8,473 bases of DNA from a bacterium (GTDB lineage: Bacteria; Patescibacteria; Dojkabacteria; SC72): NCBI GenBank assembly GCA_029553845.1, contig JAKPKF010000116.1:1-8473 (forward strand), in the 5' to 3' direction. Made by a program: the position numbers and the translations under genes. Positions 6,200 through 8,473 of the stretch are shown piece by piece. Positions within the stretch are counted from its first letter, which is position 1. Each line of letters opens with the position of its first letter. Below the pieces are notes generated by a model. It saw only the letters and a list, made by a program, of their open reading frames with translations, was not told where the DNA came from and did no database searches.

Positions 6200-7176
6200 T
6201 GATTAAAGACAGACTTCAAATCGCTAGAGGTTCTGTTGCTCGTATCACTTCATTCCTTAACAGTTTTCGTGATTATGAAATAATATTTAATACTGATACT
6301 AACAGGCTAGGGATTGTCCTTCCTGATAAGACAATAGTATACATCGGCGCACCTGACATTAACGATACCTTTGAAGAAGACACCTATATTGAAAGCATCG
6401 AGGTTGACTCAGAAAGCCCTAATGTATTAAACATTATTCGTAAGCCTATTCCTAACCCTGACTTAGAACTTAACGACAACACTGAAACAAGTGGCAAATA
6501 CATTAGTAAAATAGAAGTTGACGGAACAAATAAACACAAGTTAAATATTACTAAAAAAGATCTACCACAGGGCTTTAGTGGCAATTACAATGATCTAACA
6601 AACAAACCAACAATTCCAACTAAAACAAGCGATTTAACAAATGATAGTGGATTTTTAACGAGTTTGCCAACTCACAATCACGATGACAGATACTATACAG
6701 AAAGTGAAATTGATACAAAACTAGGTGATAAGGCAGATAGTTCGCATACGCACACTAAATCAGAAATCACTGACTTTCCAACAAGCATGACACCAACAGC
6801 ACACAATCATACAAAGAGTGAAATTACTGATTTTCCAACAATTCCAACCATTCCTGACTTAACACTTAACGACAATACTGAAACAGATGGCAAATACATT
6901 AGTAAAATAGAAGTTGACAGCGCAAACAAGCACAAGTTAAATATTACTAAAAAAGACTTACCGGCGGGTTTTAGTGGAAGTTATAACGACTTATCAGACA
7001 AACCAACAATTCCAACCAAAACTAGCGATTTAACAAACGATAGCGGTTTCTTAACTGCTTTACCAACTCACAATCACGATGGCGCTTATTACCAAAAAAG
7101 CGAAACATACTCTAAAACTGAAGTTGATAATGCTATCAACTCCGCTATTCTTGGCTTATTAGGGGGTGAAAGTTAA
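6199..7176 (+). CDS. Tail-fibre-type protein with internal duplicated segments
   Basis: This 325-residue protein probably forms an elongated, perhaps trimeric, tail or baseplate appendage. Residues ~4-52 (LQIARGSVARITSFLN, then EIIFNTDTNRLGIVL) resemble the N-terminal attachment region of many phage fibres, including the Mtd type, where the motif is close to FDTDTGRLYVG. The rest is low-complexity fibre sequence: NYNDLTNKPTIPTKTSDL, NDSGFLTSLPTHNHD, and SSHTHTKSEITDFP and variants. These Asp/Thr/His-rich units are common in tail proteins of Firmicutes phages. Residues 88-162 and 220-294 are near-identical copies. The last ~25 residues (KTEVDNAINSAILGLLGGES) are helical. Start and stop both overlap neighbouring genes (TAATG). 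The match is by motif; the exact receptor role is inferred. Confidence 0.8.
   Translation: MIKDRLQIARGSVARITSFLNSFRDYEIIFNTDTNRLGIVLPDKTIVYIGAPDINDTFEEDTYIESIEVDSESPNVLNIIRKPIPNPDLELNDNTETSGKYISKIEVDGTNKHKLNITKKDLPQGFSGNYNDLTNKPTIPTKTSDLTNDSGFLTSLPTHNHDDRYYTESEIDTKLGDKADSSHTHTKSEITDFPTSMTPTAHNHTKSEITDFPTIPTIPDLTLNDNTETDGKYISKIEVDSANKHKLNITKKDLPAGFSGSYNDLSDKPTIPTKTSDLTNDSGFLTALPTHNHDGAYYQKSETYSKTEVDNAINSAILGLLGGES
6460..6684 (+). repeat. Internal duplication in the tail-fibre gene, copy 1
   Basis: This 225-bp segment (residues 88-162, DLELNDNTETSGKYISKIEV to THNHD) is repeated in frame 396 bp downstream. Copies differ mostly at third codon positions, plus a few substitutions such as TSG/TDG, GTN/SAN and PQG/PAG, showing a duplication kept under protein-level selection. 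Confidence 0.9.
6856..7080 (+). repeat. Internal duplication in the tail-fibre gene, copy 2
   Basis: Second copy of the segment at 6460-6684 (residues 220-294), beginning DLTLNDNTETDGKYISKIEV. Between the copies lie shorter HTKSEITDFP repeats (6748-6840), so the shaft seems built by repeated duplication. Confidence 0.9.
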
Positions 7177-8473
7177 TGGCAGCAAAATATTCCGTTACAT
7201 TTGAAGAAAACGGTGGTTCAACAGTAACTGATTTAACAGAACAAACAGCATTACCAACTCCATTACCAACAACCACTAAAGCAAATCATGTTTTTGCTGG
7301 GTGGTATTATGATAATTTATTCACGCAAAAAGCCAATGCAGGCGATGAATTAACTGCTAATGTAACGTTATACGCTAAGTGGTACACACCTACAACTTGG
7401 TGTGAAGATATAGCCGATGCTATCCGTGAAAAAGAAGGTAGTAGTGGTAATATTAAACACGTCGATTTTCCTGATAGAATTAGGAGCATTCAAGGTGCTA
7501 AAGAAGAAGAAACAAAGACAGTTACACCTAATTTTGCTAGTGGTAATGTAGTTGTTACTCCGACAAGTGGCAAAGTGCTAAGTCAAGTAACGATAAATAA
7601 AGATACTAACCATGTTGCTGACAATATTAAAAAAGATGTTGTTATATATGGAATTACTGGGACATTATCAACGGGTTCACAAAATATCTTTACAGGTGCA
7701 ACAATACCACTAACGTATAAAAACAATACCCACGATTACGAAAACAATTACGAGTATAAATCGGCAACACACAACATTACCATTACGGGTTTAGACGGTA
7801 GAGCAACAATAACAGGTAATGGAACAAAAAAAGTAACAGTTGCTTTTGATGTGACCAGTTCAACTTCATCATTAAAGAACTTTACAATCACATGTGTTAA
7901 GGGTGAACAAGAACTAATCTATAAAGGACTTCACGCTCACTACGGAACAACAGTAACAGGTATATTAACATTCGCTTATACAAACATAACCTCTGATGGC
8001 AGTGCGGGAACAATAGGAACTAATTATAAATTCATTGAAACAGATAGCACTACGTTGCCATTATTTACAAACGATACAACCTTATGGAACTCTATCTATT
8101 CTTACCAAGTTTTGAATGTTTTAATGGGCAACTATTCATCATCAAGCATTGGAAGTAATTTTCTCCGCTATTGCTACTCATTTAATCAACCATTGACATT
8201 GCCTAGTAGCCTAACAAGTATTGGAAGTGATTTCCTCAACAATTGCTACTCATTTAATCAGCCATTGACATTGCCTAGTAGCCTAACAAGTATTGGAAGT
8301 AGTTTCCTCAACAATTGCTACTCATTTAATCAGCCATTGACATTGCCTAGTAGCCTATCAAGCATTGGAGATAATTTCCTCTACTATTGCTACTCATTTA
8401 ATCAGCCATTGACATTGCCTAGTAGCCTATCAAGCATTGGAGATTATTTCCTCGGCTATTGCTACTCATTTAA
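7176..8473 (+). CDS. Phage tail/receptor-binding protein with InlB repeat and leucine-rich repeats (3' end outside window)
   Basis: ATG 7176 overlaps the previous stop and follows AGGGGGTG. The frame stays open to the end, giving 432 residues with more to come. Residues 5-69 form an InlB B-repeat (YSVTFEENGGSTVT, FAGWYYD, LYAKW). Residues 74-106 (TWCEDIADAIREKEG, then DFPDRIRSI) and 118-165 (GNVVVTPTSGKVLSQVTI, then NIKKDVVIYGITGTL) are motifs common in Firmicutes-phage tail proteins. Residues ~170-315 are beta-rich and not recognised. From residue 324 come 24-residue repeats, SIGSDFLNNCYSFNQPLTLP with SSLT, of BspA-like/DUF285 leucine-rich type. The phage motifs and operon position argue for a virion appendage that binds the host. 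A bacterial surface adhesin is less likely. There is no signal peptide. Confidence 0.85.
   Translation, partial: MAAKYSVTFEENGGSTVTDLTEQTALPTPLPTTTKANHVFAGWYYDNLFTQKANAGDELTANVTLYAKWYTPTTWCEDIADAIREKEGSSGNIKHVDFPDRIRSIQGAKEEETKTVTPNFASGNVVVTPTSGKVLSQVTINKDTNHVADNIKKDVVIYGITGTLSTGSQNIFTGATIPLTYKNNTHDYENNYEYKSATHNITITGLDGRATITGNGTKKVTVAFDVTSSTSSLKNFTITCVKGEQELIYKGLHAHYGTTVTGILTFAYTNITSDGSAGTIGTNYKFIETDSTTLPLFTNDTTLWNSIYSYQVLNVLMGNYSSSSIGSNFLRYCYSFNQPLTLPSSLTSIGSDFLNNCYSFNQPLTLPSSLTSIGSSFLNNCYSFNQPLTLPSSLSSIGDNFLYYCYSFNQPLTLPSSLSSIGDYFLGYCYSF
8145..8473 (+). repeat. 72-bp tandem repeat array encoding 24-residue leucine-rich repeats
   Basis: Copies start at 8145, 8217, 8289, 8361 and 8433 (the last one cut by the window). 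Spacing is exactly 72 bp, so the frame is kept. About 54 bp of each unit is nearly invariant, with conserved Ile-Gly, Phe-Leu, Cys-Tyr-Ser-Phe-Asn-Gln-Pro-Leu and Leu-Pro. Variation is focused on codons 4, 5, 8 and 9 of the unit, around the conserved Phe-Leu, plus a few synonymous changes and one ACA/TCA. The array can probably grow or shrink by recombination. Confidence 0.95.

Noticed and set aside
5547..7489. Open frames on the - strand at 5547-5735, 6384-6584 and 7307-7489
   Set aside because: They are antisense shadows of the small NrdD-like gene, the tail-fibre gene and the receptor-binding gene, without start signals.

Overview
The window is A/T-rich, with every gene on the + strand, and most likely comes from a tailed phage (or prophage) of a low-GC Gram-positive or Mollicutes-type host, probably an anaerobe from a gut-like habitat. 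The evidence is a T4 gp20-like portal protein, AGGAGG-type ribosome binding sites, TAATG/ATGA overlapping genes, and Firmicutes-phage tail motifs (IADAIREK, NYNDLTNKPTIP, SDLTNDSGFL). There is also an InlB-type repeat and a leucine-rich BspA/DUF285-like array. Stops TAA, TAG and TGA all end frames, and Trp is encoded by TGG, so the standard code fits.

Positions 1-230 hold the end of an upstream unit: a 27-codon open frame without a ribosome binding site, whose stop lies inside a clear intrinsic terminator (152-182). Positions 237-850 hold no protein gene. They carry three tandem copies (267-443, 481-659, 667-849) of what looks like a structured RNA of about 180 nt. The first 60 nt are identical in all copies, the 3' end is nearly identical, and the ~95-nt core differs strongly in sequence but keeps the same helices by compensatory changes. 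A TATAAT box lies just upstream. I do not recognise this RNA family, and I consider it the most unusual item in the window.

Positions 996-7176 form a compact operon: an unrecognised probable virion protein, the portal protein with a ~240-residue C-terminal extension carrying a SWIM-like CxC...CxH motif, a coiled-coil acidic protein (possible head core/scaffold), and a small protein ending in an anaerobic ribonucleotide reductase (NrdD) glycyl-radical-like motif. A small unknown protein and a repeat-containing tail-fibre-type protein follow.

The last gene (7176 to beyond the window) is a tail/receptor-binding type protein. It has an InlB B-repeat, phage tail motifs and at least five 72-bp leucine-rich repeats. 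Its variable codons differ only at first and second positions, in a pattern reachable from AAT/AAC codons by changing adenines. The head genes would build the portal vertex and procapsid, and the last two genes would contact the host surface. No terminator is visible between the RNA array and the operon, so the array may be part of the operon's leader transcript.
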